Below are positions 16,726 through 24,580 of a stretch of DNA of 60,470 bases, piece by piece (within the stretch, counting starts at the first letter, position 1; each line of letters starts with the position of its first letter). Both the position numbers and the translations under genes were made by a program. The DNA is taken from NCBI GenBank assembly GCA_017509065.1, contig JAFWQM010000065.1, forward strand, positions 1 to 60,470, given 5' to 3'. The DNA is from Clostridia bacterium. GTDB taxonomy: Bacteria > Bacillota_A > Clostridia > Christensenellales > Aristaeellaceae. The notes beneath the pieces were generated by a model, which saw nothing but the letters and a program-made list of their open reading frames with translations, was not told where the DNA came from and did no database searches.

Positions 16726-16752
16726 TTAGCACTCGATCAAAAAGAGTGCTAA
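16726..16752. promoter_or_regulatory. CIRCE operator (HrcA binding site)
   Basis: TTAGCACTC, nine bases, then GAGTGCTAA is an exact match to the CIRCE consensus. HrcA, the heat-shock repressor of groESL and dnaK operons, binds this inverted repeat. The site is immediately upstream of the htpG -35 box and not downstream of the start as in most groE/dnaK operons. Confidence 0.95.
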
Positions 16753-16803
16753 CAAAAATCTGTTCAGGAAACGGAAGCGCTGCAAACCAATCTATTTCCA
16801 ATA

Positions 16804-16839
16804 AAAGAAAACCGGAGGAAGCTGCCTTGCTTCCCCCGG
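16804..16839 (-). terminator. Terminator of the coiled-coil protein gene
   Basis: On the minus strand CCGGGGGAAGC pairs with GCTTCCTCCGG around a 6-base loop and is followed by TTTTCTTTT. Confidence 0.85.
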
Positions 16840-16857
16840 AATGTGATTATTCCTGGT

Positions 16858-19800
16858 TTATTTCACGTTCAATACGACTTGCGCCTCGCTGATCCATTTG
16901 TTTAGCAAGGTTTCCAGAGTAGTTTTCCGCAGCGCTTCCAGCACATCCTGGCGCAGTTCATCCTGAGCGCTCTGAATGACTGCGGAATCCTGGGTGATTT
17001 CCTCGCTGTAATACAGCACATGGAAACCGTCGGCCAGCTGGATAGGCGCGCTCACATCGCCCGGCTTTTTCAGCGCCAGAGCGGCGGAAACCAGCTTTTT
17101 GTCGGGAATCTGAACGCCTTTAAACACCGCGTACCCGGTTGCGGGCATGGCCTCATCCCGATTTGCCAAAGCGGCGGCGGCTTCAAACGTCACCTGCTTT
17201 TCCCTGATCTTCTGCGCAAGGCCGGCAGCCTGATCCTTCGCCCGCTGTTCTACTTTCAGCAGAAGCTTGCGATCGCTGTTGAGCTGGCTTACCTGCCTGG
17301 ACAGCAGCCGCCTTTCATTTTCCAATTCTTCCATTTCTTTCGCGCTGGGTTTCCTGCTGTTTTCATCGTAGAGGATCGCGTACACTTCGTCGAGCCGCTT
17401 CTGAACCTTGTTTAGTTCCGCAACAATTTCATCCATGTCGGACAAATCCACGGGCACGATCAGCTGCTTGATAAACCGGCAGTCTTTGGGCAGGACGGCG
17501 GAAGCGATCTGTCCGGCCTCCAGCATCCGGGCGTATTTTGCCGGATTGGCGGCCAGCACGGCGTCTTCTTCTTTCTGCCGCTCATCCAAGGCGGCGGCAA
17601 AGTCCTCAGCGCCTACCGCGACGTTTTTCAGCGCTTCTTCCCACAGCCTGCTTTCCATATCAGGAGTGTCGGGGTCGATGCCCAACGCTTCGGCGCGCTC
17701 CCGCAGCACCTGGGTTTTGACCATTGTTTCTGCGGTCAGCTGGTTCAATTCTTCCCGGCTCGCTGCCGGGTTCAAGGCGAACATTTCCGCGTAAACGCTC
17801 TCAAATGCTTCTTTGCCAAACGCGGTGCCGTTGACAATCAGGGCGGCTGTCTGATCGTGATTCAGGTCGATTCGGAACAGTTCCTGCGCTTCATTCAGTT
17901 TGCGCGCGGCTTCGTAAGCCTGGGCTTCCTGGGCTTCGGTGAAGTCATAGTAAACAGTCAATACATCCTGGCCGCCTACCAGCACCGAGACGGACACCGG
18001 ATGCGTCACGCTGTCATCCGCGTCCGCGGGAATGCTGTCCCTGAAGGCGCGCAGGATCGGGCTGGCGAGGGCGCGCAGCTCATCTTCCGCCGGGGCTTTG
18101 CCGCTGCTCTGAAGCGCTGCCAGACGCTTGAAAAGCGCTTCGGGCTTGGCAGACTGCACGTCCAGTTCCTCCTGGAGGCTTGCGAATTTTTGCGTTTCAG
18201 CCTCCAGGCTGCCGCGCAGTCCTGCGGCTTCGTCGGTCAAAGCCCGATTTTTCTCTTCCAGCGCGGCAATTGTGTTGCCTGCTTCTTCCCCGGCCTTTTC
18301 CATGGCTGAGGTCGTCGTGGCAAGAATGACGCGGGTCTCGGCCAGTTCGTTCCGCACCGCATCGAGCTCGGCGTTCAGCGCTTTCTCGGCTTCTTCTGCA
18401 GCGGTTTTCGCCTGGGCCAATTCGCCGTTCAGGCGAGTGATCTGCGCGTTCAGTTCCGCTGCGTTCTTTTGTGCGTCTGTCAGCTGTTCGGTCAGCGAAG
18501 CCACTGTCTGGTTCAGTTCTTCCTTTTTCTTGTCCGCTGCGGCAAGGTCAGCTTGGGCTTTGGCGAGCTGTTCATTCAGGCTGGCTGCCTGGGCCGCGGA
18601 TTCTTTCGCCTGCTTATCGGCGGCGGCTTTCGCGGCGGTTAATTGTTCGTTCAGGCTGGCGACGGTCTGATTCAGCGCTGTCTTATCTTTGTCCGCAGTT
18701 GCAAGGTCAGCCTGTGCTTTGGCAAGCTGTTCGTTCAAGCCGGTAATCTTGGCCGCGGATTCTTCCGCCTGTTTATCGGCTGCGGCTTTCGCGGCGGTCA
18801 ATTGTTCGTTCAGGGCAGCGATGGTCTGATTCAGCGTTTCCTTATCTTTGCCCGCTGCGGCAAGGTCAGCCTGCGCCTTGGCAAGCTGCTCATTCAGGCT
18901 GGTGATCTTGGCCGCAGATTCTTCCGCCTGTTTATCGGCTGCGGCTTTCGCGGCGGTCAATTGTTCGTTCAGGGCAGTGACGGTCTGATTCAGCGCTGTC
19001 TTATCCTTGTCCGCTGCGGCAAGATCAGCCTGCGCTTTGGCAAGCTGCTCATTCAGGCTGGTGATCTTGGCCGCGGAGTCTTCCGCCTGTTTATCGGCTG
19101 CGGCTTTCGCGGCGGTCAATTGTTCGTTCAGGGCAGCGACGGTCTGATTCAGCGTTTCCTTTTCTTTGCCCGCTGCGGCAAGGTCAGCCTGCGCCTTGGC
19201 AAGCTGTTCATTCAGGCTGGCTGCTTGGGTTTCGGCTGTTTTCGCCTGCTTATCCGCGGCGGTCTTTGTGTTGTCGAGTTGTAATTTCAGGGAAGCGACA
19301 GTTTGATCCAGCGTCTTCTTTTCCTCGCCGGCGGCGGTCAGTTCCGCCTGCGCGTTGCTGAGCTTTTCGTTCAGCGCGGCGACGGTCTGATCCAGCATCT
19401 TCTTCTCTTCGGCAGCGGCGGTCAGTTCCGCCTGGGCCTTGCTGAGCTTTTCGTTCAGCGCGGCGATGGTTTGATCCAGTGTTTCCTTTTCTTTTTTCGC
19501 CTGTTCAAGCGCTTTTTGCGTATCGGTCAGCTGCTCGGTCAGCGCGGCCACCTGCGCGGCGGACTCTTCCGCATCCTTTCCGGCTGCGGCTTTCGCGGCG
19601 GTCAGCTGCTCGTTGAGCGCCGCGATGGACTGATCCAGCGCTTCTTTTTCTTTGTGTGCGTTTTCAAGCTCTGTTTTTGCTTTTGAGAGCTGTTCGTTCA
19701 GGCTTGCCGCCTGCGAGGCGGACTGCTGCGCGTCGGTCACCGCGGTGGTTTTTACGGCGGCCAGCTGTTCGTTGAGCGTGGCGACTGCCAAGTCCTGGGC

Positions 19801-20895
19801 TTCCTTTTCCTTGCGGGTGGCCTCCAATTGTTTCTGGGCGCTGGCCAGCTGTTCGTTCAGCGAGGCGATCTCAGCCACGGACTGTTTTGTTTCCTTGTCT
19901 GCGGCGGTTTTCGCTGCGGCGAGCTGTTCGTTCAGATCTGCGATGGTCTTGCTCAGGTCTTGCTCCTTGCTGCTGGCGGCGGCCAGGTCCTCCTGCGCCT
20001 TGGTGAGCTGTTCGTTCAGGCTCAGCAGCTGCGCGGCGGACTGCGTAGCGTCCTTCACTGCCGCTGTTTTTGTGGTTTCAAGCTGCTCGTTCAGGGAGGC
20101 GATGGCCAGATCCAGGGCTTCGGTTTTCTGGCTGGCGGCGGCCAAGTCTTCCTGCGCCTTTTTCAATTGCGCGCTGAGAGCGGTCACCTGCGCGGCGGAT
20201 TGTTCGGCGTCCTTGGTCGCGGCGGTTTTCGCGGCGTCCAGCTCCTCCTGCAGAGCCGCGATCTGGGCGTTCAGCAGATTCTGCTGTTCAGCGGCTGCCG
20301 CAGCCGCCGTTTCCGCCTGTTTTTTCAGATCAGTGATGCTTTTATCCAGTGTTTCTTTTTCCAGCTGCAGAGACGCTGCTTCCGCCTGCGCCTGTTCCAG
20401 CGCTTCCGTAAGGGACTTCTGCTTCGCCGTGTCAGCGATTGCTTCTTCTTTCTCCGAAATCAGCGATGAAATCTGGCTGTTCATATCTTCAATCCGCTTT
20501 TTTTGCACGCTGAGGGCGGCGAAGGCGGTGTTATAGCGGTTCTGCAGCGCTTCCAGATTTTCCGCCGCCTTGGCCGCTTCATTGTTCATGCTCTGAACTT
20601 GCGCGGTCAGCGTATCGCGGTCGTCCATCGTGTTGTTCAGCACAAGCTGCATTTCGCTTAGCTGCTGCTGATAAGCGGCGTTCTGTGTTTCCAGTTCGGT
20701 TTCTTTTTCAGCGGCCAGGGATTTGGTTCGGTCCAGCTCGTCCATCAGATTGCTCACGATCACTTCCAGTTCGAGCATAGAACTCTGATTGGTTTTGGTT
20801 GAGTTGTAGCTTTTCAGCAGCAGTACCCCGGAGATTACGACCATCAGGCACAGCGCGGCGATCAACGACCAGGTCAGCGAATTGTTCTTTTTCAT
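16858..20895 (-). CDS. Giant membrane-anchored coiled-coil protein with a SurA/parvulin-like C-terminus
   Basis: The 1345-aa protein starts with a short basic stretch and one membrane segment (residues about 9-27, SLIAALCLMVVISGVLLL), an N-in signal anchor. Residues about 35-920 are an almost unbroken coiled coil of LNEQL- and AAAKEKE-like repeats. Part of it is a tandem repeat of 53 residues (159 bp), six heptads plus a hendecad by length. From about residue 1015 it turns globular: VNGTAFGKEAFESVYAEM resembles SurA/PrsA N-domains. Around 1145-1300 a parvulin-like prolyl isomerase region appears (CRFIKQLIVPV, then KKPGDVSAPIQLADGFHVLYY), split by a helical insertion of about 85 residues. A likely role is extracellular folding at a distance from the membrane. 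Isomerase activity is unproven, as key histidines are not evident. Confidence 0.82.
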   Translation of the reverse strand: MKKNNSLTWSLIAALCLMVVISGVLLLKSYNSTKTNQSSMLELEVIVSNLMDELDRTKSLAAEKETELETQNAAYQQQLSEMQLVLNNTMDDRDTLTAQVQSMNNEAAKAAENLEALQNRYNTAFAALSVQKKRIEDMNSQISSLISEKEEAIADTAKQKSLTEALEQAQAEAASLQLEKETLDKSITDLKKQAETAAAAAAEQQNLLNAQIAALQEELDAAKTAATKDAEQSAAQVTALSAQLKKAQEDLAAASQKTEALDLAIASLNEQLETTKTAAVKDATQSAAQLLSLNEQLTKAQEDLAAASSKEQDLSKTIADLNEQLAAAKTAADKETKQSVAEIASLNEQLASAQKQLEATRKEKEAQDLAVATLNEQLAAVKTTAVTDAQQSASQAASLNEQLSKAKTELENAHKEKEALDQSIAALNEQLTAAKAAAGKDAEESAAQVAALTEQLTDTQKALEQAKKEKETLDQTIAALNEKLSKAQAELTAAAEEKKMLDQTVAALNEKLSNAQAELTAAGEEKKTLDQTVASLKLQLDNTKTAADKQAKTAETQAASLNEQLAKAQADLAAAGKEKETLNQTVAALNEQLTAAKAAADKQAEDSAAKITSLNEQLAKAQADLAAADKDKTALNQTVTALNEQLTAAKAAADKQAEESAAKITSLNEQLAKAQADLAAAGKDKETLNQTIAALNEQLTAAKAAADKQAEESAAKITGLNEQLAKAQADLATADKDKTALNQTVASLNEQLTAAKAAADKQAKESAAQAASLNEQLAKAQADLAAADKKKEELNQTVASLTEQLTDAQKNAAELNAQITRLNGELAQAKTAAEEAEKALNAELDAVRNELAETRVILATTTSAMEKAGEEAGNTIAALEEKNRALTDEAAGLRGSLEAETQKFASLQEELDVQSAKPEALFKRLAALQSSGKAPAEDELRALASPILRAFRDSIPADADDSVTHPVSVSVLVGGQDVLTVYYDFTEAQEAQAYEAARKLNEAQELFRIDLNHDQTAALIVNGTAFGKEAFESVYAEMFALNPAASREELNQLTAETMVKTQVLRERAEALGIDPDTPDMESRLWEEALKNVAVGAEDFAAALDERQKEEDAVLAANPAKYARMLEAGQIASAVLPKDCRFIKQLIVPVDLSDMDEIVAELNKVQKRLDEVYAILYDENSRKPSAKEMEELENERRLLSRQVSQLNSDRKLLLKVEQRAKDQAAGLAQKIREKQVTFEAAAALANRDEAMPATGYAVFKGVQIPDKKLVSAALALKKPGDVSAPIQLADGFHVLYYSEEITQDSAVIQSAQDELRQDVLEALRKTTLETLLNKWISEAQVVLNVK
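18502..19456 (-). repeat. 159-bp tandem repeat array inside the coiled-coil gene
   Basis: The segment GGTCTGATTCAGCG or a close variant recurs at about 18661, 18820, 18979 and 19138, exactly 159 bases apart, with more divergent copies in phase at 18502 and 19297. Each unit encodes 53 residues. The central copies are nearly identical in DNA, so the array should be prone to length change by recombination or slippage, and may also be collapsed or expanded by assembly. Confidence 0.88.
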
Positions 20896-20963
20896 GCTGT
20901 CGTTTCTCCTTTAATTCGTTGTCCTTCCTATATACGGCAATACGGGGTCAAAAAGACATGTTT

Positions 20964-20992
20964 ATTATACAGAATGGATGGATAAAATTCAA
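20964..20992 (-). promoter_or_regulatory. Promoter of the coiled-coil protein gene
   Basis: The minus strand reads TTGAAT, 17 bases, TATAAT, about 70 bases upstream of the ATG. The ATG has AAAGGAGAAACGACAGC before it. Confidence 0.75.
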
Positions 20993-21093
20993 CCAGAAAA
21001 TAAAAATTCGTTCCGCAGGATTCTTCTCATTTCGCCTTTCATCCCGCGCGGAAGCAAAATATGTTCCCCGCAGGCGAAAGTGCGCGTTTCCCC

Positions 21094-21122
21094 TTGCATC
21101 ATGCGGTGGCTTTTGCTATACT
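21094..21122 (+). promoter_or_regulatory. Promoter of the DUF1934/MBL operon
   Basis: TTGCAT, 17 bases, TATACT lies 24 bases before the ATG of the DUF1934 gene, leaving just room for the GGGAGG ribosome site. Confidence 0.75.
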
Positions 21123-21146
21123 GTAGCTGGGAGGATTATACAGAAT

Positions 21147-21584
21147 ATGAAGAAAAAACAGCAAGTGCTGCTGTCGGTGATGGGATGGACCCATGACGAC
21201 GATGAGCCGGGCGATTCCATCCGGCTGCTGACCACCGGCACAATGACCGGGGGAAAGGGCCAGTGGCGCATCGACTACACGGAAACTCAGCCGGACAACG
21301 AGAGCAGCGACGTGACGCTGACGCTGGACAGGGGTGTGGTGACCATGCAGCGCACGGGCACGTTTTCTACCAGCATGGTGTTTGACCAGGGCCGCCGCTT
21401 CGAGGGCAACTATCGCACGCCCTACGGCGAGCTGGCAATGGGCGTGTACCCCACGCATGTGAAGTATCAGGTGCAGGACGGGCCGGTGGGCGAAGTGAAC
21501 CTGACCTATCAGCTGGATTTGCAGGGCGAGTTTGCCGCCATGCACGAGCTGCGCATCCGTTTCTGCCCCGCCGGGAAGCAATGA
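21147..21584 (+). CDS. DUF1934 family protein (YwiB-like beta-barrel)
   Basis: This 145-aa protein matches the DUF1934 pattern of a small calycin-like beta-barrel: it starts with QQVLLSVMGWT, continues with GKGQWRIDYTET, TLTLDRGVVTMQRTG, the conserved TPYGELAMGVYPT turn, and ends VNLTYQLDLQGEF. The molecular function of the family is not known; members in Bacillus sit beside argS or metabolic genes. The ATG at 21147 is chosen because GGGAGG precedes it; a longer in-frame reading upstream crosses the promoter. Its stop overlaps the next start (ATGA). Confidence 0.85.
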   Translation: MKKKQQVLLSVMGWTHDDDEPGDSIRLLTTGTMTGGKGQWRIDYTETQPDNESSDVTLTLDRGVVTMQRTGTFSTSMVFDQGRRFEGNYRTPYGELAMGVYPTHVKYQVQDGPVGEVNLTYQLDLQGEFAAMHELRIRFCPAGKQ

Positions 21585-22084
21585 GCCCCCTGACGCCCTG
21601 GCGGGAGGAGCTCAGGCGCCTGATTCCCCGCGGCTTTTTGCGGCGGGATCAGGGGGACGGCCTGTTCGTCAGCGACTATCCGCGCTTCGGCGGGGAGGAA
21701 GAAATCACCCATGCGCTGGAGGAAGCGGGCTATGCGGTGCGGCTGACAAAGGGGCTTTCGTTTATCGAAGGAAGCCTGCGAAAGAATCAGGCGCTGGCGG
21801 CAGCGTTTCCATTGGAGCGGCCCACGCCGACGGACGGCTCGATGCTTTTGTTTTCCCTGGCTGACCGCCTGCTGCGGTTTGGCGGAGAAATCACGGAAGA
21901 AAACCTGCCGCTCGTCCGCCTGACGGTAAAGACGCTGGACAGCGGCGATCTGAACGCGCTCACACGGACGCTGCCTCCCGCCTGCGCTGAAGCGCAAAGA
22001 AAACACATTTCCCTGCCCGCGGCGGCGGGGCGGTTCATTATGGGTGCTTTGAAAGAGTTGGAAAGGAGCGTTTCACCATGCTGA
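21581..22084 (+). CDS. Hypothetical protein, coupled to the DUF1934 and MBL genes
   Basis: I do not recognise this 167-aa protein. It is soluble, arginine- and leucine-rich, with no signal peptide and no obvious catalytic motif. It opens with PLTPWREELRRLIPRGF and has a probable helical C-terminal half (PLVRLTVKTLDSGDLNALTR). Its start overlaps the preceding stop by 4 bases and its end overlaps the next start by 7 bases, so it is firmly inside a translationally coupled operon and is likely real. Function may be linked to the two neighbours. Confidence 0.7.
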   Translation: MSPLTPWREELRRLIPRGFLRRDQGDGLFVSDYPRFGGEEEITHALEEAGYAVRLTKGLSFIEGSLRKNQALAAAFPLERPTPTDGSMLLFSLADRLLRFGGEITEENLPLVRLTVKTLDSGDLNALTRTLPPACAEAQRKHISLPAAAGRFIMGALKELERSVSPC

Positions 22085-22725
22085 TCACTTATCACGGACA
22101 TTCGGAATTTTATCTGGAAGGAGCGGGCGGCTTTGCCCTGCTCACCGACCCTTACGACGAGCACGTGGGCTATCCCATGGGGACATACCGCGCCGACGCG
22201 GTGACCGTAAGCCACGGCCACGGCGACCACAACTACATCTCCAAGGCAACAGGAACGCCCGCTGTCATTGACAAAGCCGGAGAATGGTATCCTGCGCCGG
22301 ATGTAAAGGTGACGGCCATTCCTTCCGTCCATGATATGGAGGGCGGCGCAAAGCGCGGGCCGAACCTGATTATGAAAATCGAGATGGATGGCCTGACTGT
22401 CGTGCATCTTGGTGACCAGGGCGCGCCGCTGACCGCCGACCAGATCAAAGCCATTAAAAACGCGGACATCCTCATGATTCCCATCGGCGGTTTCTTCACC
22501 ATCGACAGCAAAACAGCCTATGAAACGGTCCAGGCCGTGAAGCCCCGCATGGTCATTCCCATGCACTACAAAACCGCCGTCAACGCCGGCTGGCCCATCA
22601 GCGACGAAAAGGAATTCCTGCGGCTGATGAACGCTCAAAATGTCTCTCCCATGCCCCTCCTGCGCGTGACCAAACAGGACCTGAGCGAACAGCCCGCCCT
22701 GGCGATGATGCAGGCGAAAGCGTAA
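22078..22725 (+). CDS. MBL-fold metal-dependent hydrolase (UPF0173/UlaG-like)
   Basis: The 215-aa protein has the metallo-beta-lactamase metal signature H-x-H-x-D-H as VSHGHGDHNY. Other metal or structural positions are IPSVHDMEGG, VVHLGDQG and VIPMHYKT, giving the full UlaG/UPF0173 pattern. UlaG itself opens L-ascorbate-6-phosphate lactone; most UPF0173 members have no assigned substrate, so only 'hydrolase' is safe. No signal peptide is present, so it is cytoplasmic. It ends the DUF1934 operon. Confidence 0.9.
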   Translation: MLITYHGHSEFYLEGAGGFALLTDPYDEHVGYPMGTYRADAVTVSHGHGDHNYISKATGTPAVIDKAGEWYPAPDVKVTAIPSVHDMEGGAKRGPNLIMKIEMDGLTVVHLGDQGAPLTADQIKAIKNADILMIPIGGFFTIDSKTAYETVQAVKPRMVIPMHYKTAVNAGWPISDEKEFLRLMNAQNVSPMPLLRVTKQDLSEQPALAMMQAKA

Positions 22726-22742
22726 AGGCAACAGCGGGTTGC

Positions 22743-22771
22743 TTGAATTGCAAAGCTCTCTGTAATAAAAT
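22743..22771 (+). promoter_or_regulatory. Promoter of the XRE/zinc-ribbon gene
   Basis: TTGAAT, 17 bases, TAAAAT lies 29 bases before the ATG, which is itself preceded by AGGGAGGTG. Confidence 0.65.
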
Positions 22772-22800
22772 AAGGAAGAACGTTACAGGGAGGTGTTTGC

Positions 22801-23565
22801 ATGAACGAACAGAATGTGTTTTATCAGCTCAGAACCAAGAACGGCTTTTCCCAGGATGACGTGGCGGAAAAGGTCTTTGTGACCCGCCAGGCGGTATCGC
22901 GCTGGGAAAACGGCGAGACCGTGCCGAACACGGAAACGTTAAAGCTGCTGTCCAGGCTGTTCGGCGTTTCCATCAATACGCTGCTGGGTTCGCCGCATCA
23001 GCTGATCTGCCAGTGCTGCGGCATGCCAATGGACGATTCCATCATCGGCAGGGACAAGGACGGAACCCCCAACGAGGAATACTGCCAATGGTGCTACGCG
23101 GACGGAACCTACACCTACAGCAATATGGACGACCTGATCAACGTCTCCGTCGGCCATATGGTGAAGCAGGGCTTTACCGAAGACCAGGCCCGCGCTTATC
23201 TGAAACAGACGCTGCCCACCCTGGATTACTGGAAACGGTACGAGGAACTCAGCGACGACGGGCAGTTTGAAGCGTTCAAGCAGCAGCTGGTGGATGAGAT
23301 CAACGCGCTGCAAATCGAGGGAATGCCTAAGGTCGAAAAGCTCAGCGCCCTGGTGGGACGGTTCGTCAATCTGGAGTACCCGCTTCCCAGTGGAATGAGC
23401 GCCAAGTTTCTGAATGATCAGACGACGTACCTGGGCACCCAACTGGAATCGCCCTTCGGCGGTGATCGATGCTTCGGCGTGCTGGCGAATATGGATTTCA
23501 TCCTCATCTGCACGTATGAGAAGGACGGCGTCAATCCCGAGCTGGTCCTGTATAAAAAGAGGTAA
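22801..23565 (+). CDS. XRE-type regulator fused to a putative zinc-ribbon domain
   Basis: Residues 1-65 form a Cro/CI-type helix-turn-helix (NGFSQDDVAEKVFVTRQAVSRWENG), so it should bind DNA. Residues about 70-150 form a 'putative zinc ribbon' domain with four ligand cysteines in CQCCGMPMDDS and EEYCQWCYADG, followed by the family's helical tail (YLKQTLPTLDYWKRY). Residues 170-254 are a separate alpha/beta region (FVNLEYPLPSGM ... FILICTYEKDG) that I cannot assign. A sensor-regulator that responds to a metal, to redox state or to a small ligand is plausible. It has its own promoter; autoregulation is likely but unseen. Confidence 0.82.
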   Translation: MNEQNVFYQLRTKNGFSQDDVAEKVFVTRQAVSRWENGETVPNTETLKLLSRLFGVSINTLLGSPHQLICQCCGMPMDDSIIGRDKDGTPNEEYCQWCYADGTYTYSNMDDLINVSVGHMVKQGFTEDQARAYLKQTLPTLDYWKRYEELSDDGQFEAFKQQLVDEINALQIEGMPKVEKLSALVGRFVNLEYPLPSGMSAKFLNDQTTYLGTQLESPFGGDRCFGVLANMDFILICTYEKDGVNPELVLYKKR

Positions 23566-23606
23566 GTGGTCAGGCGGGTTAGGGATTAGGGACGAGGGAT
23601 AAGGGA

Positions 23607-23727
23607 ACCCTCTCAGGCGCTGAACGCTTCGCTACGCCTTCGGCCGCGCGCCAGCTCCCCCAAAGGGGGAGCCAAGACCTTGCCTCTCTCTGGGAGAGGT
23701 GCCGACGAAGGAGGCGGAGAGGGCACT
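23607..23727. repeat. Composite palindromic intergenic repeat
   Basis: Outer arms CCCTCTC/GAGAGGG enclose two smaller hairpins, GCTCCCCCAAAGGGGGAGC and CCTCTCTCTGGGAGAGG. It lies between the convergent XRE and nucleoside phosphorylase genes, where it could serve as a two-way terminator. The sequence type resembles dispersed elements of Clostridia, but only one copy is in the window. Confidence 0.7.
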
Positions 23728-23764
23728 ACATATTATCTATTCCCTTTTTTTCGCTTCATCCGGC

Positions 23765-24523
23765 TCAAGCGGCAGCAAGTCTTTTCGCGATTTCCAGCGC
23801 CAAGTAAAAATGCTCCAAGGCATGGTTGGCTTCGTGCAGGCCCTCGGGCATGTAGGCGGGCGCGTCCAGCACGTCGCCGGTAATCAGGAAATCATACAGC
23901 GAAAAGCCGTAAAAATTGCAAACCGCCTGCACCCCGGCCAACTCCATTTCCACCGCGAGGCAGCCCTCTTTTTGCCGAAGGGCGGTCTCGCGTTTTGTTT
24001 CCCGGTAAAAGGCGTCGGTCGTCCATACACGGCCCCGGACAAAAGGAACCTTTAATTCCTCAAACACCCGCGAAACGAAATCCGCCCCGGGCACGCCGAT
24101 ATAATCCGCTGGCGGCGCGTAATGATAGGAAGTGCCCTCGTCCCGGTACGCGGCGGTTGGCACCACGAATTTTCCTTCCGTCGCTTCCCTGTTCAGGTTG
24201 CCCGCCGAGCCGAACATCACGAATTTCGTCGCCCCGATCAGGTGATGGCATTCGATCACGTCCGCACCCGCGCAGGCAGCGCCTACATGCGACAGATAAA
24301 CCGCGATTTTCCGGCCCTCCGCCGTGAATGTATAAATCAGCGTGGAGCCGTTGCACGCACGAATCTCCGCGACTTTCTCGCAGGGAAAGGCTTCCAGAAT
24401 ATGCGAAAAAATCACGTGGGAAAACGTGATGATACATATGTCGCACAGATGCCGGCCCGGCCCGTAAAAATCCCCGGGAGACATAATGACCGGGCTGTCC
24501 GGGTCAAAGGAATGGATAATCAT
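23765..24523 (-). CDS. Nucleoside phosphorylase (purine/uridine phosphorylase family)
   Basis: This cytoplasmic enzyme of the PNP/UDP phosphorylase superfamily cleaves a nucleoside with phosphate to a base and ribose-1-phosphate. The 252 aa show FGSAGNLN near the phosphate site, LAVEMELAGVQAVCNFYG with the ribose-binding Met-Glu, and ITGDVLD near the base. The substrate base cannot be read from sequence; the pattern is nearer to uridine phosphorylase-like members than to DeoD. It starts behind GGAGGCGAACCG and follows the Mrp gene after a hairpin, so it could be co-transcribed with it. Confidence 0.85.
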   Translation of the reverse strand: MIIHSFDPDSPVIMSPGDFYGPGRHLCDICIITFSHVIFSHILEAFPCEKVAEIRACNGSTLIYTFTAEGRKIAVYLSHVGAACAGADVIECHHLIGATKFVMFGSAGNLNREATEGKFVVPTAAYRDEGTSYHYAPPADYIGVPGADFVSRVFEELKVPFVRGRVWTTDAFYRETKRETALRQKEGCLAVEMELAGVQAVCNFYGFSLYDFLITGDVLDAPAYMPEGLHEANHALEHFYLALEIAKRLAAA

Positions 24524-24542
24524 CGGTTCGCCTCCAATGCGT

Positions 24543-24574
24543 CAGGGGCAGGAACAAAAGCGTTCCTGCCCCTG
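24543..24574 (-). terminator. Strong hairpin between the Mrp and nucleoside phosphorylase genes
   Basis: CAGGGGCAGGAAC pairs perfectly with GTTCCTGCCCCTG around a 6-base loop. There is no U tract on either strand, so a processing or stabilising role is as likely as termination. Confidence 0.55.
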
Positions 24575-24580
24575 ATTGCG

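Noticed and set aside
14662..16752. 696-codon open frame opposite htpG
   Set aside because: Antisense to a clear HtpG gene, low-complexity His/Gln/Val composition, no ribosome site; a shadow.
18502..19456. Regular 159-bp repeats considered as a CRISPR-like array
   Set aside because: The period is too long, there are no unique spacers, and the array is in-frame coding sequence.
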